Notes under the pieces: model-generated | Database searches by the model: none | Seen by the model: the letters and a program-made list of their open reading frames with translations, nothing else | What the model was told of the DNA's origin: nothing | Shown: one piece after another, positions 25,825 through 35,403 of the stretch | Numbering within the stretch: the stretch's first letter is position 1 | Layout of the letters: every line of letters begins with the position of its first letter | Program-made: the position numbers and the translations under genes | Assembly (NCBI GenBank): GCA_005503085.1 | Contig: SCOI01000008.1 | Span: 186,001-250,000 of the forward strand | Direction of reading: 5' to 3' | DNA length: 64,000 nucleotides | From: Burkholderiales bacterium C2 | GTDB taxonomy: Bacteria > Pseudomonadota > Gammaproteobacteria > Burkholderiales > Burkholderiaceae_C

Positions 25825-25828
<4 letters not shown>
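24977..25828 (+). CDS. ABC transporter ATP-binding protein, DppD/OppD type
   Basis: A 283-residue nucleotide-binding subunit. Walker A is GESGSGKSQ, the signature motif is VSGGMGQRAMIAMML (SGGMxQR, typical of the DppD class) and Walker B is LLIADEPTSALDV. A C-terminal oligopeptide-transporter extension (ATELQAAKHPYTQGLLNCLP) is present, although the Cys-rich iron-sulphur element of some DppD proteins is not seen. I chose the ATG at 24977, overlapping the permease stop (TGATG), over the GTG one codon earlier. Confidence 0.95.
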
Positions 25829-26598
<770 letters not shown>

Positions 26599-26700
26599 GG
26601 CCCGTCGCGGCGCAAGGCTTGTCTGCCATTAGCGACGTCGTTGCAGACGCCCTCCCCGCCGATCCTGCGGTCTCGGAGCGGCAATCGTTACCGCCAAGCC

Positions 26701-27273
26701 TCATTTCGGGCAGAAGTCGTCAAGCAGTTCCCGCGCCCTCTGGAGGGCTTGAATTGCTTCGTTCGCGAGTTCATGGAGCGGCTGATACAGCCCTGGAAGA
26801 TCAGCGTCATTGCGACCTTGAACAGGTATGGTCGCAATGGTGTCAAGAACTGCCAGGACTTGCTGGATTGAATTGCTCGCTCTAAGCAGGTCTACGGAGC
26901 ACGAAGGTAGCGAGGCATTGAGCGCAACGAGGTCTTCTCGTGACGGCTGCGGCAAAAATCTGAGAATGGCGGCAAGGTAGGAAGGGGTATTGAAAGGGGA
27001 CCCGGCGCCAGCAATTCTGTCCGCAAGGCCCGCCGAGACAGATTCGAGACCACCAATAGTCTGATTGAGGAAGGTCAGGATGCCGCTACCGGCAAGCTGC
27101 GCAGCAGCGAGATCCTGCGTTGATTTGACTTGGTGCTGCCACCAAACCACTGCGATCGCCGCAATGACCGCACCTGCCGAGAAGACAGCCTGGGCCCAGG
27201 CAGCCCACTCGGAACTCTGAAGGCAGGGATGCATCCAGAACAGGCACCACTCAACTGGTTTTTCACTTCCCAT
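26701..27273 (-). CDS. hypothetical single-pass membrane protein in a lower-GC patch
   Basis: A 190-residue protein I do not recognise. A hydrophobic helix at about residues 28-47 (AVFSAGAVIAAIAVVWWQH) follows a short Trp/Cys-containing N-terminus; the remainder is soluble, largely helical and Leu/Ala-rich, ending ARELLDDFCPK. The N-terminal helix plus WWQHQVK junction resembles small bacterial membrane proteins annotated only as hypothetical. Codon use is visibly less GC-rich than that of the flanking transporter, suggesting recent acquisition together with the neighbouring toxin-antitoxin pair. The stretches 26599-26700 and 27274-27432 contain no gene that I can support. Confidence 0.6.
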   Translation of the reverse strand: MGSEKPVEWCLFWMHPCLQSSEWAAWAQAVFSAGAVIAAIAVVWWQHQVKSTQDLAAAQLAGSGILTFLNQTIGGLESVSAGLADRIAGAGSPFNTPSYLAAILRFLPQPSREDLVALNASLPSCSVDLLRASNSIQQVLAVLDTIATIPVQGRNDADLPGLYQPLHELANEAIQALQRARELLDDFCPK

Positions 27274-27432
27274 AGGCGCGGAGATAGGGTCGGGTCTTGA
27301 ATCTTAGGCGGCTCAGTCTATAGCTCGAGTCACAACTGCGAGAGGGACGATTTTGGAGGGCCGGCCACTGAGGCCGCACCGCTTCCGTTGCTCAGCGCTG
27401 GGCATCGCGAACGAATCAGCAGCTTCCGTCAG

Positions 27433-27720
27433 CTACGCCAACTGCAGCACCAACCTCTTCCCACAAGCGCTGGCGTACTTCCGCAGCGTAGCCAGCGATG
27501 GCGAGTGCTTACCGGTTGCCAGCGAGCGCTCCAGACGAGCCACCGCGGGCGGCTGGGTGCCCATGCGTTCGGCGACCTGGGCCTGGGTGAGGCCAGCTTC
27601 TTGGCGGGCTTTGAGCAACTGATCCAGCAGCGCACCTTCTTCCCGCTCCAGACGTTCAACCTCAATGCGCACGGCAGGTCGGCGCATCAGCTTGGCAATG
27701 ACTTGTTCATGAGTGGCCAT
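27433..27720 (-). CDS. XRE-family antitoxin (HigA-like)
   Basis: A 95-residue DNA-binding antitoxin. The helix-turn-helix runs through LLKARQEAGLTQAQVAERMG and PPAVARLERSLATGKHSP, followed by a short SLATLRKYASACGKRLVLQL tail typical of antitoxins of Gp49/HigB-type toxins. The gene overlaps the end of the upstream toxin gene by 14 bp, the reverse (toxin-first) order characteristic of higBA. It should neutralise the toxin and repress the shared promoter. Confidence 0.9.
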   Translation of the reverse strand: MATHEQVIAKLMRRPAVRIEVERLEREEGALLDQLLKARQEAGLTQAQVAERMGTQPPAVARLERSLATGKHSPSLATLRKYASACGKRLVLQLA

Positions 27721-28042
27721 GTTTCTTCACCTCTTTCATCCGTTTGCGGGCGATCTCGATTTCGCGTGCTGGCGTCTTCTGGGTCTTCTTCACAAATGAG
27801 TGCAGCATCACGACCCTGCGGCCGACCAATGCGCAGAAGAAGACTCGGGCAATTCCTTCTCGGCCTTTCAGGCGCAGCTCAAAAAGCCCTTCACCGAACG
27901 CATCCGTATGCGGAGGCCCAAGACCGGGACCCACGGCGGCGATGCGCCGCGTCAGCACGATGTATCGCGCAGCCAGCGTATCGGGCAGCGCGAGGATCTC
28001 CTCGGCCACCGCATCGCTGTAGTACTCGATCGTGTAGTCCAC
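27707..28042 (-). CDS. RelE/ParE-superfamily toxin (Gp49/HigB-like)
   Basis: A 111-residue toxin of the phage-derived Gp49-like (DUF891) family, expected to cleave mRNA on the ribosome. Recognisable parts are the N-terminal YSDAVAEEILALPDTLAARY, the central GLFELRLKGREGIARVFFC beta core and VVMLHSFVKKTQKTPAREIE, the conserved basic C-terminal motif. The start is GTG at 28042; a -10-like TACAAT (minus strand, 28054-28049) lies only six bases before it, implying a leaderless message. It is co-transcribed with the antitoxin gene. Confidence 0.9.
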   Translation of the reverse strand: MDYTIEYYSDAVAEEILALPDTLAARYIVLTRRIAAVGPGLGPPHTDAFGEGLFELRLKGREGIARVFFCALVGRRVVMLHSFVKKTQKTPAREIEIARKRMKEVKKHGHS

Positions 28043-28052
28043 GGCGGCATTG

Positions 28053-28066
28053 TAACAAAAATGTTA
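28053..28066. promoter_or_regulatory. palindromic operator of the toxin-antitoxin operon
   Basis: TAACA-AAAA-TGTTA is a perfect inverted repeat 11 bases upstream of the toxin start and overlaps the presumed -10 element TACAAT on the minus strand. Position and symmetry fit autorepression by the XRE antitoxin, alone or with the toxin. Confidence 0.6.
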
Positions 28067-28208
28067 TTAATTGCTGTATCGAAGCGAACTCGTGATGGTC
28101 GTGGTGCGGGGTGTGTGTTCAACGCTGCAGGGATGTGCAGGCTGTCGAACCCCGCCCACCCCATCCGTCGTGCATTGCTGGCACCATCGCACCAACGGAG
28201 ACATCCCC

Positions 28209-28877
28209 ATGCCCCTGCAGCTCTACTACCACCCCTTCTCGTCCTACTGCCAGAAGGCGCTGATCGCGTTCTACGAGAACGCGATTCCCTTTGAGCCTCA
28301 GCTGCTGGAGGGGCCGGACTGTGCCGCGACGAAGGCGCTGGCCGAGTTGTGGCCGATCAAGCGCTTTCCGCTGCTGGTCGATGAGGAGCGCGGCGCCACC
28401 ATCATGGAGGCGAGTTGCATCATCGAATACCTGGGCCTGCACCGGCCGGGCCCGGTGCGTCTGCTGCCCGAGGATGCGCAGGCGGCGCTGGAGGTTCGGA
28501 TGCTGGACCGCTTCTTCGACAACTATGTCTCGACGCCGCAGCAGAAGATCGTCTTTAATGCCTTGCGGCCGCCCGAGCAGCGCGACGCCTACGGTGTCAG
28601 CGAGGCGCGGGCGATGCTGGACACCGCGTATGCCTGGCTCGATGCGCGCATGGCTGCAGGGCGCGAGTTCGCGGCCGGCGCGCAGTTCAGCCTGGCCGAT
28701 TGCGCCGCCGCGCCCTTTCTGTTCTATGCCGACTGGACCCATGCCATCGACAAAGCCCACACCCATCTGCTGGCCTACCGACGCCGCCTGCTGGCGCGGC
28801 CCTCGTTCGCGCGTGCCGTCGATGAGGCCAGGCCTTATCGCCACTACTTCCCGCTGGGCGCGCCCGAGCGCGATTGA
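28209..28877 (+). CDS. glutathione S-transferase family protein
   Basis: A 222-residue GST. The thioredoxin-like N-terminal domain opens LQLYYHPFSSYCQKALIAFY, with Ser/Cys residues in the usual active-site position, and carries the glutathione gamma-glutamyl contact region RGATIMEASCIIEYL (the ES/AS turn). The all-helical C-terminal domain includes FSLADCAAAPFLFYADW. CGGAGA precedes the ATG at 28209; upstream in-frame codons have no support. It is located 37 bp before methylglyoxal synthase, but no functional link is evident. Confidence 0.92.
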   Translation: MPLQLYYHPFSSYCQKALIAFYENAIPFEPQLLEGPDCAATKALAELWPIKRFPLLVDEERGATIMEASCIIEYLGLHRPGPVRLLPEDAQAALEVRMLDRFFDNYVSTPQQKIVFNALRPPEQRDAYGVSEARAMLDTAYAWLDARMAAGREFAAGAQFSLADCAAAPFLFYADWTHAIDKAHTHLLAYRRRLLARPSFARAVDEARPYRHYFPLGAPERD

Positions 28878-28914
28878 CGCCGCGCTGTAACTGCCCGGCC
28901 CCTAAGATGCACTC

Positions 28915-29289
28915 ATGAGAATCGCCCTGATCGCCCACGACCGCAAGAAGAACGAGATGGTGGCCCTGGCCGCCGAGTTCCTGCCCTTCCTGAATACCTG
29001 TCAGCTGATGGCCACCGGCACCACCGGCGGGCGGCTGCGCGACGAGCTGGGGCTGGTCCATGTCGAACGGCTGCTCAGCGGGCCTCTGGGCGGCGATCTG
29101 CAGATCGGGGCGCGGCTGGCGGTGGGCGAGGTGGACGGGGTGATCTTTCTGCGCGACCCGATGACGCCGCAGCCGCACGAGCCCGACATCAACGCGCTGG
29201 TGCGGGCCTGCGATGTGCACAACATCCCCTGCGCCACCAATGTGGCCGGCGCGCGGCTGATGCTGGAGGCCTGGGCTTTTCCAGGTTGA
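28915..29289 (+). CDS. mgsA: methylglyoxal synthase
   Basis: Converts dihydroxyacetone phosphate to methylglyoxal and phosphate, a bypass of lower glycolysis that relieves sugar-phosphate stress. The 124 residues contain the family landmarks [17 protein letters not shown], the phosphate-binding [26 protein letters not shown] and [20 protein letters not shown], with the catalytic Asp in SGPLGGD. Length is slightly shorter than the enterobacterial enzyme. TAAGAT at 28903-28908 lies six bases before the ATG, suggesting leaderless transcription. Confidence 0.95.
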   Translation: MRIALIAHDRKKNEMVALAAEFLPFLNTCQLMATGTTGGRLRDELGLVHVERLLSGPLGGDLQIGARLAVGEVDGVIFLRDPMTPQPHEPDINALVRACDVHNIPCATNVAGARLMLEAWAFPG

Positions 29290-29304
29290 GCGGGCCGAGC
29301 CCCG

Positions 29305-30453
29305 CTAGTTGGTGACCAGGCTCCAGCCGGTGCTCCAGTCGTCGGAGTTGCCGCTCAGCGTCAGCGCGGCCGAGGTGCCGCGGGCGCAGGGGCCGATCAG
29401 ATAGCTGCCGGCGCCCAGTGTGAAGCTGTTGCTGAGGTTGATCAGCTGCCGCACATTGGCGGTGGTGGGCATGATCTTGTAGCCGTTATTGGGCGAGAAG
29501 ACCGTGCCGCCGCTGCTGAGGGCGTAGCAGACGTCGACGCGCAGATTGGTGTTGATCGAGGCGATAAAGCTCAGCGTGGCGGCGTTGCTGAAGCGCTGGG
29601 TGGTGGTGGTCGTCACGCTGGCGGTGGGGCCGAGGAAGGCATAGGTCGCGGTCGCGATCGACGTGGTGCTGACCTGGCCGTTCCAGGAGCGCACCTGGTT
29701 GACGCCGCTAGGCCCCTGTGGCCCCTGGGCGCCGGTGTCGCCCTTGGGCCCCGTCGCACCGGTCAGGCCCTGCGGCCCCTGGGCACCGGTCGCGCCGGTA
29801 TCGCCCTTGGGGCCGGGCGGGCCGGCCGGGCCGGTGTCGCCCTTGTCGCCCTTGGCCCCCTGGTCCATCAGGCTCAGGTCCAGACGGGCCACATGGCCGG
29901 TGGCGGTGTTCTCCTTGCTGTCGAAGAACACCACGGTGGCCGGCGCCGAGACGGCCGGCACCAGCGCGAAGCCATGGTTGCTGCCGGGGCTGGTGATCCA
30001 TTGCCGCACCTGGGCCGTCACATCGATGACCAGATACTGGCCGGCGGCACTGACCGGCACGGCCGGCACGCTGCCGGCGCCCGAGGTGGTCGGCGGGCTG
30101 GCGGCGGTGGCGCCCAGCTCGGTCCAGGGGCTGTAGACCGTCTGTGCCTCGATCGCGCCGGGCGTGCCGACCCGGTTGACATACAGCACCAGACTGGCCT
30201 TCTGCAGCTTGGCCGCCGTCAGCCCGGCCGGCAGCGTGCCCAGATCGAAGCGCAGCAGCGCTTGCGCGCCGCCGCCGACATTGAGCGTGGGCAGCGCGCC
30301 GAAATTGCTGGCCGGCAGGCTGGCGCTGATATGGGTGTCGGCCGCCGGCACCGCGTCGACGGCCCAGGCCGCGCCGGCCGGCAGGCCGCACAGCAAGGCC
30401 AGGACCAGGCACCGAGCGGCGCAGACTGAGAAACAAGAAGAGGCGTACTGCAT
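29305..30453 (-). CDS. secreted collagen-like protein with DNRLRE-type domain
   Basis: A 382-residue exported protein. After a signal peptide (cleavage near AWAVDA, about residue 31) comes a DNRLRE-type beta domain at about 35-195 ([41 protein letters not shown]), common in surface adhesins. A run of about 17 Gly-X-Y triplets follows (about 199-249) with [19 protein letters not shown]-type collagen repeats, then a C-terminal beta-rich globular domain (250-382) with paired Cys. The triplets should form a trimeric triple helix, so the product is probably a trimeric surface or matrix protein. It is a single gene, convergent with mgsA. Confidence 0.85.
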   Translation of the reverse strand: MQYASSCFSVCAARCLVLALLCGLPAGAAWAVDAVPAADTHISASLPASNFGALPTLNVGGGAQALLRFDLGTLPAGLTAAKLQKASLVLYVNRVGTPGAIEAQTVYSPWTELGATAASPPTTSGAGSVPAVPVSAAGQYLVIDVTAQVRQWITSPGSNHGFALVPAVSAPATVVFFDSKENTATGHVARLDLSLMDQGAKGDKGDTGPAGPPGPKGDTGATGAQGPQGLTGATGPKGDTGAQGPQGPSGVNQVRSWNGQVSTTSIATATYAFLGPTASVTTTTTQRFSNAATLSFIASINTNLRVDVCYALSSGGTVFSPNNGYKIMPTTANVRQLINLSNSFTLGAGSYLIGPCARGTSAALTLSGNSDDWSTGWSLVTN

Positions 30454-30591
30454 GACGAACTCCCGGCCGCTGAAATGGGCCTGCGCCAGCCTAGCCCCCG
30501 GCGCCGCGCTTGACCATGGCCGCGCGTCCCCGAAACCGGCGAGGCCGGCGCTGTCGCAGCCGGCCCCTGTTTATCGTCTTGGCGCGGCCTC

Positions 30592-31545
30592 TCAGCCCAG
30601 TGCCGGCGCCTGATACACCAGCACCTTCAGCGAGCGCTGCTCGTCCATATCGGCAAAGGCCGCCGGGTTCGCCACCCGCTCGACAAAGCGCAGCGTGGGC
30701 GCCAGTTCCTGCATCTGGGCCTGCAGAAAGCCCAGGTCCAGCTTGGGCGTGTTCAGGCACAACAGCGCGTGGCCGCCGGGCACCAGCAGCTCGGGCAGGC
30801 GGCGCATCAGGCGGGCGTAGTCCTTGGTGGCGACGAAGCTGCCCTTCTGGAAGCTGGGCGGGTCGATGATGATCAGCTCGTAGGGGCCGGCGCGGCCGAT
30901 CTTGCCCCAGCTGCTGAAGATGTCGTGCGGCAGGAAGCTGGCCGTGCCCATGCCCGGCGCGGCGGTCAGACCGTTGAGCTGATGGTTTTTCTTGCCGATG
31001 GCCAGCGCGCCGTCGCTCATGTCCACATTGACCACCTGGGTCGCGCCGGCCTGCAGGGCCACGACCGAGAAAGCGCAGGTGTAGGCGAACAGGTTCAAGA
31101 CCTTGAGCCGGCGCTTGTCGGGCCAGCCGGCCACAAACTCGCGCACCCAGCGCCGGCCCTCGGCCATGTCGAGGAAGAGGCCGTGATTTTGGCCGCGCAG
31201 CAGATGGACCAGATAGCGCGCGCCCTGCTCGCTGACGATGTGCTGAGGCTCCGGCAGGCTGCCGGCCATCAGCCGGGTCTCGCTGCGGCCCTCGTGGCGA
31301 AACTGGTAGGCCCAGCTCAGCGTGGGCCCGCAGCGCTCATTCAGCGCGCTGTGGATCTCGGCCAGCTCGACCTCGCTCAGCGGCTGCGAAAAACTGGTCA
31401 GCAGCCAGACCGGCGGAAAAGCATCCAGCGCCAGATGCTCGCAGCCGGGGTGCAGGCCGCCGCGGCCGTGAAAGATGCGATGGGCCTCGGTGGGGTTGGG
31501 CGCGAGGGTGGCGATGGTGTCGAGCAGGGGCTGCAAACTGGTCAT
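30592..31545 (-). CDS. class I SAM-dependent methyltransferase, RlmI/RlmK-like
   Basis: A 317-residue enzyme of the Methyltrans_SAM group that modifies rRNA bases. Motif I is VLNLFAYTCAFSVVALQAGA, the acidic residue after strand 2 is in VVNVDMSDGALAIGKKNHQL, and motif IV is IIIDPPSFQKGSF (the DPPS/NPPY-like motif of RNA base methyltransferases). An N-terminal ~130-residue part lacks a clear PUA domain. The ATG at 31545 overlaps the stop of the upstream radical SAM gene by four bases, so the two are translationally coupled and may act on related substrates. The specific nucleotide target is unknown. Confidence 0.86.
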   Translation of the reverse strand: MTSLQPLLDTIATLAPNPTEAHRIFHGRGGLHPGCEHLALDAFPPVWLLTSFSQPLSEVELAEIHSALNERCGPTLSWAYQFRHEGRSETRLMAGSLPEPQHIVSEQGARYLVHLLRGQNHGLFLDMAEGRRWVREFVAGWPDKRRLKVLNLFAYTCAFSVVALQAGATQVVNVDMSDGALAIGKKNHQLNGLTAAPGMGTASFLPHDIFSSWGKIGRAGPYELIIIDPPSFQKGSFVATKDYARLMRRLPELLVPGGHALLCLNTPKLDLGFLQAQMQELAPTLRFVERVANPAAFADMDEQRSLKVLVYQAPALG

Positions 31546-33449
31546 GCAGGTACCGCCAGCGCCTTCGCGATCTTGTGCCGGGGCACCGTGGTCTTGGGCA
31601 CCTTCATATCGAACCAGCTGCGCACATCCTCCTCGACGCCGATGCCGTGCATGAAGTTGTAGATGGCCTTCTTCAGCGCGCGGCCGAGGCGGTCGTGGTC
31701 GACGCCCGTGGGGTCGATGAAGCCGACATCGTTCTTCGCGAAGGGGCTGTCGGGCAGGGGCAGCAGCTGCACGCCGTAGTCCGCGGGGTTCATGCCCACC
31801 GGAGAATGCACGGTGCAGGCGAAGCGGTGGAAGAAGCCGCTGTGGATGCAGCCGTTCTCGAACAGCTGGCGCACATACTCCAGCGCGTCCACCGTGTCCT
31901 GCACGGTCTGGGTCGGGAAACCATACATCAGATAGGCATGCACCAGCACGCCGGCGTCGGCAAAGCCCTTGGTAACCCGCGCCACCTGCTCGACCGAGAC
32001 GCCCTTCTTCATCAGCTGCAAGAGCCGGTCCGAGGCCACCTCCAGCCCGCCCGAGATCGCGATGCAGCCGCTGTCGGCCAGCTGCTGGCACAGCTCGGGC
32101 GTGAAGGTCTTCTCGAAGCGGATATTGCCCCACCAGCTGATCGCGGTGCCGCGCTTTTCCAGCTCCAGCGCCAGCGCCTTCAGCGACTTCGGCGGCGCCG
32201 CCTCGTCGACCAGATGGAAGCCGGTCTGGCCAGTCTCGGCGACGATGGCCTCGATGCGGTCGACCAGCGTCTCGGCCGAAGCCGCGTCATAGCGCGAGAT
32301 GTAGTCCAGCGAGACATCGCAGAAGCTGCATTTCTTCCAGTAGCAGCCATGGGCCACGGTCAGCTTGTTCCAGCGCCCGTCGCTCCACAGCCGGTTCATC
32401 GGGTTCAGCATGTCCAGCAGCGACAGGTATTTGTCCAGCGGCAGGCCGTCCCAGGTGGGCGTGCCCACCTCTTCAAAAGGAATGTCGGGCTCGACGAAGT
32501 TGATGTACGTCACCGCGTTTGCGTCGCGCACAAAGGTCCGCACCAGGCGCTGCTGCGAGCGCTTGCCCTCGAGGTGCTCCAGCAGGGCCAGCAGCGGGCG
32601 CTCGCCGGCGTCCAGCGTGATGAAGTCGACGAAGTCGAACAGGCGCGGCTCGCCGAGCTCGCGCAGCTCGGTGTTGACGAAGCCGCCGCCCAGCACGATC
32701 TTGACCGCCGGGCTGTGGGCCTTGATGGTCTGGGCGATGCGCAGCGCCGCATAGACGGCGCCGGGGAAGGGCACCGACAGCAGCACGACCTGGGGCCGGT
32801 GGCGCTCGATGGCCGCCAGGGTCAGGTCTTGCAGCAGCCGGTCCACCAGGTTCGGCGGTGCGGCCAGGGCCTGGGCCAGCGGCTCGAAGGTGGGCTGGGC
32901 GGTGGCCAGCTTCTCGGCGTAGCGGACGAACTCGAAGCGCTCGTCCACCGCGTCGCGCAGCACATCGGCCAGATCGTTCAGATACAGCGTGGCCAGATGG
33001 CGGGCCCGGTCCTGCAGGCCCAGCGCGCCGAAGGCCCAGGCCAGCGGGTCGCCGCCGTCCTCATCGAGGTAGGCGTCCAGCGTCTCGAAGCGGCTGCCCT
33101 CGGGCAGGAAGGCACGGGTGTTGATGCGGTGGGCCAGCGTCGCGTCGCCGCCCTGCAGAAAGCGTATCACCGGCGTGATCGTCGCGGCATAGCGCTCGTA
33201 CTGGGCCGCGAAGCTGCGCACCTGGGCCGAGCGCTGCGCCTCGGGCGTTGCCTGCACGGCCTGATGCAGGCCGGCCAGCCCCTCGCGCGAGAACAGCGCC
33301 AGCATCAGGGCCAGCGCCAGATCCTCCTGCACTGCCGGAATCTGGCGCGAGCGCAGAAAGCCGGTCAGATAGGCGGTCGAGGGATAGGGCGTGTTCAGCT
33401 GTGTCATCGGCGGGATGACGGCGAGCACGCGGGGAGCGAGGGAAGGCAT
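31542..33449 (-). CDS. B12-binding-domain radical SAM protein
   Basis: A 635-residue protein with an N-terminal cobalamin-binding-like half (VLAVIPPMTQLNTPYPSTAY, VLLSVPFPGAVYAAL and KIVLGGGFVNTELRE) and a radical SAM half. The iron-sulphur motif is GCYWKKCSFCD, a CX4CX2C spacing rather than the usual CX3CX2C. The downstream SAM-binding elements are ISWWGNIRFEKTF and ISGGLEVASDRLLQLM. Such proteins methylate or rearrange unactivated carbons; the substrate is unknown. The ATG at 33449 is preferred over a TTG seven codons upstream. Coupling to the methyltransferase gene suggests a two-step modification. Confidence 0.88.
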   Translation of the reverse strand: MPSLAPRVLAVIPPMTQLNTPYPSTAYLTGFLRSRQIPAVQEDLALALMLALFSREGLAGLHQAVQATPEAQRSAQVRSFAAQYERYAATITPVIRFLQGGDATLAHRINTRAFLPEGSRFETLDAYLDEDGGDPLAWAFGALGLQDRARHLATLYLNDLADVLRDAVDERFEFVRYAEKLATAQPTFEPLAQALAAPPNLVDRLLQDLTLAAIERHRPQVVLLSVPFPGAVYAALRIAQTIKAHSPAVKIVLGGGFVNTELRELGEPRLFDFVDFITLDAGERPLLALLEHLEGKRSQQRLVRTFVRDANAVTYINFVEPDIPFEEVGTPTWDGLPLDKYLSLLDMLNPMNRLWSDGRWNKLTVAHGCYWKKCSFCDVSLDYISRYDAASAETLVDRIEAIVAETGQTGFHLVDEAAPPKSLKALALELEKRGTAISWWGNIRFEKTFTPELCQQLADSGCIAISGGLEVASDRLLQLMKKGVSVEQVARVTKGFADAGVLVHAYLMYGFPTQTVQDTVDALEYVRQLFENGCIHSGFFHRFACTVHSPVGMNPADYGVQLLPLPDSPFAKNDVGFIDPTGVDHDRLGRALKKAIYNFMHGIGVEEDVRSWFDMKVPKTTVPRHKIAKALAVPA

Positions 33450-33508
33450 GGGAGCGGCGGCGGCGGACAAGCCGGCATTTTGCCAGCCGGGCCGCCCGCT
33501 TCCGGGAT

Positions 33509-34048
33509 TCAGCCTCCGATCACCCCGCAGGCCACGCGCGCTCCGCCACCGCCCAGCGGCGCCGGATGATCAGCATGGTTGTCGCCGCCGGCGTGCACCA
33601 TCAGCGAGCGGTTCAGCACATCGGCCAGCTTCAGCCGCGGCCCCAGCACCGGCTGACTGGCCGTGCCGTCGGCGGCGACATACAGCGGCGGCAGATCGCC
33701 CAGATGGCCGCTGCCCCAGGGTTCGCCGTGCTTGCCGCTGCCGGCCGGGTCCAGATGGCCGCCGGCCGCCAGGGCCGGCACCATCACGCCCTCCTTGTTG
33801 GCGGCCGGCGCGCAGGACGGCTTCTCATGGACGTGAAAGCCATGCAGGCCTGGCGGCAGGCCGCTCAGCGCCGGGTGGAAGACCAGACCGTAGGGCGACT
33901 CGACGATGCGCACGGTGCCGACGGCGGCGCCGTCGCCGCTGGCGCCGGCGACGTTCAGGGTGACGCTGCGCTCGGCCGCCAGGGCCGGGGCGGCGGCGAG
34001 CAGGCAGGCGCCGAGCAGGGCGAGGGTGGTGCGAAGGTGTTGGGACAT
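33509..34048 (-). CDS. sodC: periplasmic Cu/Zn superoxide dismutase
   Basis: Dismutates superoxide in the periplasm. The 179 residues begin with a signal peptide ([20 protein letters not shown], cleavage near ALAAERS). Copper and zinc ligands are visible in [38 protein letters not shown] and the C-terminal [20 protein letters not shown]; the Cys pair (EKPSC and [10 protein letters not shown]) forms the structural disulphide. AGGAG lies upstream of the ATG at 34048. It is a single-gene unit. Confidence 0.96.
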   Translation of the reverse strand: MSQHLRTTLALLGACLLAAAPALAAERSVTLNVAGASGDGAAVGTVRIVESPYGLVFHPALSGLPPGLHGFHVHEKPSCAPAANKEGVMVPALAAGGHLDPAGSGKHGEPWGSGHLGDLPPLYVAADGTASQPVLGPRLKLADVLNRSLMVHAGGDNHADHPAPLGGGGARVACGVIGG

Positions 34049-34254
34049 CGAGAGGCTCCTTGGCTTGTGTAGGTGTGGCTTCGATTCTGGCCCGCCGATC
34101 CGGGTCGGCGGGCGGCTTCTGCCCCGCATCGAGAGGATGAATCAGGGGACAAGCCGGCTACAAACGAAACAATTCCTCAACAAAGCAGCAATCTGCTTGA
34201 GACCGGCCGCGTCGACAGTGCAGCCATGCCGGATCCCGGCATCAGGAGCACGCC

Positions 34255-34413
34255 ATGTCCGAGCCCACGCCTTTCCCGAGCTACCGCAGCGAGGCCTTTG
34301 CCGAAGACCTGATGGAGCCGGCGCCGACCCGCCTGAACCGCCGCATCGAGGCGGTGCTGGGTCTGCTGCCGCTGTGCACGGCCCTGCTCGGTTTTGCCTT
34401 CGCGCTGATCTGA
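34255..34413 (+). CDS. small membrane protein (52 aa)
   Basis: A short open frame, easily missed, beginning ATG at 34255 with AGGAG seven bases upstream (ATCAGGAGCACGCC). The product starts MSEPTPFPSYRSEAFAEDLM, continues with a basic patch (RLNRRIEAV) and ends in a hydrophobic helix LGLLPLCTALLGFAFALI that stops at the last residue, giving an N-in tail-anchored look. It lies 21 bp ahead of the DUF2157 gene and is probably the first cistron of that membrane module. Function unknown; no homologue recognised. Confidence 0.65.
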   Translation: MSEPTPFPSYRSEAFAEDLMEPAPTRLNRRIEAVLGLLPLCTALLGFAFALI

Positions 34414-34434
34414 TTGCCGGGCATGATGCGCGCC

Positions 34435-35403
34435 ATGGATTTGCGAGCCCGGATTTTTGAACTGACGGCCCTGCACGGGCTTTCCGCCACCCAGGCCCTG
34501 CGCCTGCATAGGCTGGCCGGCCTCTTCGACGAGCCCGCCCCGCTGCAGCGCTGGCTGCCCCGCATCATCGCGGCGCTGGCGGCCGCGCTGGGCGGGCTGG
34601 GCCTGGTGATGTGGGTGGCGGCGAACTGGGCCGGCCTGGGGCGCTTCGAGCGCTTTGCGCTCCTGCAGGGGCTGATCCTGCTGCTGTGCGTGGGTGCGGC
34701 GCTGCGGCCGGCCGCACGCGCGCCGCTGGCCCTGCTGGCCTTTGTGGCGACCGGCGCGCTGTTCGCCTTCTTCGGCCAGACCTACCAGACCGGCGCCGAT
34801 GCCTGGCAGCTGTTCGCGCTGTGGGCCGTGCTGGGCCTGCCGCTGGCTGTGGCGGTGCGCTCGGATCTGCTGTGGGCGCCCTGGGCCCTGGTGGTGCTGA
34901 CCGGCATCTCGCTGTGGACCCAGACCCATACCGGGCGCAGCTGGCGGGTGCAGCCCGAGGACCTGGGCGTGCATCTGCTGGGCTTTGGCGCGATGCTGGC
35001 GCTCGGCGCCGGGCTGGGCCCGCCGCTGCGCCGTTTCACCGGTGCGGGGCTGTGGTCGCTGCGCCTGGTGGCCTTGTTCGCGGTGATCGCGCTGAGTCTG
35101 AGCGCCGGCGTGGGCCTGTTCCATGAGCGCATTGCGCCGCAATACGGTCTGGGCCTGCTGATTCTGGGCCTCGCGGCCGGCCTGCTGGCGACGCGGCGCG
35201 GCTTCGATGTGTTCGCGCTCAGCGCGGTGGCGCTGGGTCTGAACGCCTTGCTGGTGGCGGGGCTGGCGCGGCTGCTGTTCAGCAGCCGGGGCGATCAGGC
35301 CGGGAGTTTTCTGCTGGTGGCGCTGCTGGCCTCGGGTCTGCTGGCCGGCTCGGTCAGCGCCATCCTGCGCCTGTCCCGGCGCTACAGCGGGGAGTCGGCA
35401 TGA
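34435..35403 (+). CDS. DUF2157 family membrane protein
   Basis: A 322-residue protein: an N-terminal soluble helical segment (LRARIFELTALHGLSATQAL) containing the amphipathic element typical of DUF2157, then about nine to ten transmembrane helices beginning WLPRIIAALAAALGGLGLVM. The FGQTYQTGADAWQLFALWAV segment is characteristic of the family. The start is uncertain: ATGs at 34423, 34426 and 34435 are all in frame and none has a strong ribosome site. It overlaps the next gene by four bases (ATGA). The family has no defined function but consistently accompanies DUF4401 and GDYXXLXY proteins. Confidence 0.85.
   Translation: MDLRARIFELTALHGLSATQALRLHRLAGLFDEPAPLQRWLPRIIAALAAALGGLGLVMWVAANWAGLGRFERFALLQGLILLLCVGAALRPAARAPLALLAFVATGALFAFFGQTYQTGADAWQLFALWAVLGLPLAVAVRSDLLWAPWALVVLTGISLWTQTHTGRSWRVQPEDLGVHLLGFGAMLALGAGLGPPLRRFTGAGLWSLRLVALFAVIALSLSAGVGLFHERIAPQYGLGLLILGLAAGLLATRRGFDVFALSAVALGLNALLVAGLARLLFSSRGDQAGSFLLVALLASGLLAGSVSAILRLSRRYSGESA

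Noticed and set aside
28078-28208. N-terminal extension of the GST protein from about 28071
   Set aside because: The upstream codons show no family similarity and the ATG at 28209 has a ribosome site and begins the thioredoxin-like fold.
29730-29860. Short tandem repeats in the collagen-like gene
   Set aside because: They encode Gly-X-Y triplets in frame; not a CRISPR or non-coding satellite.
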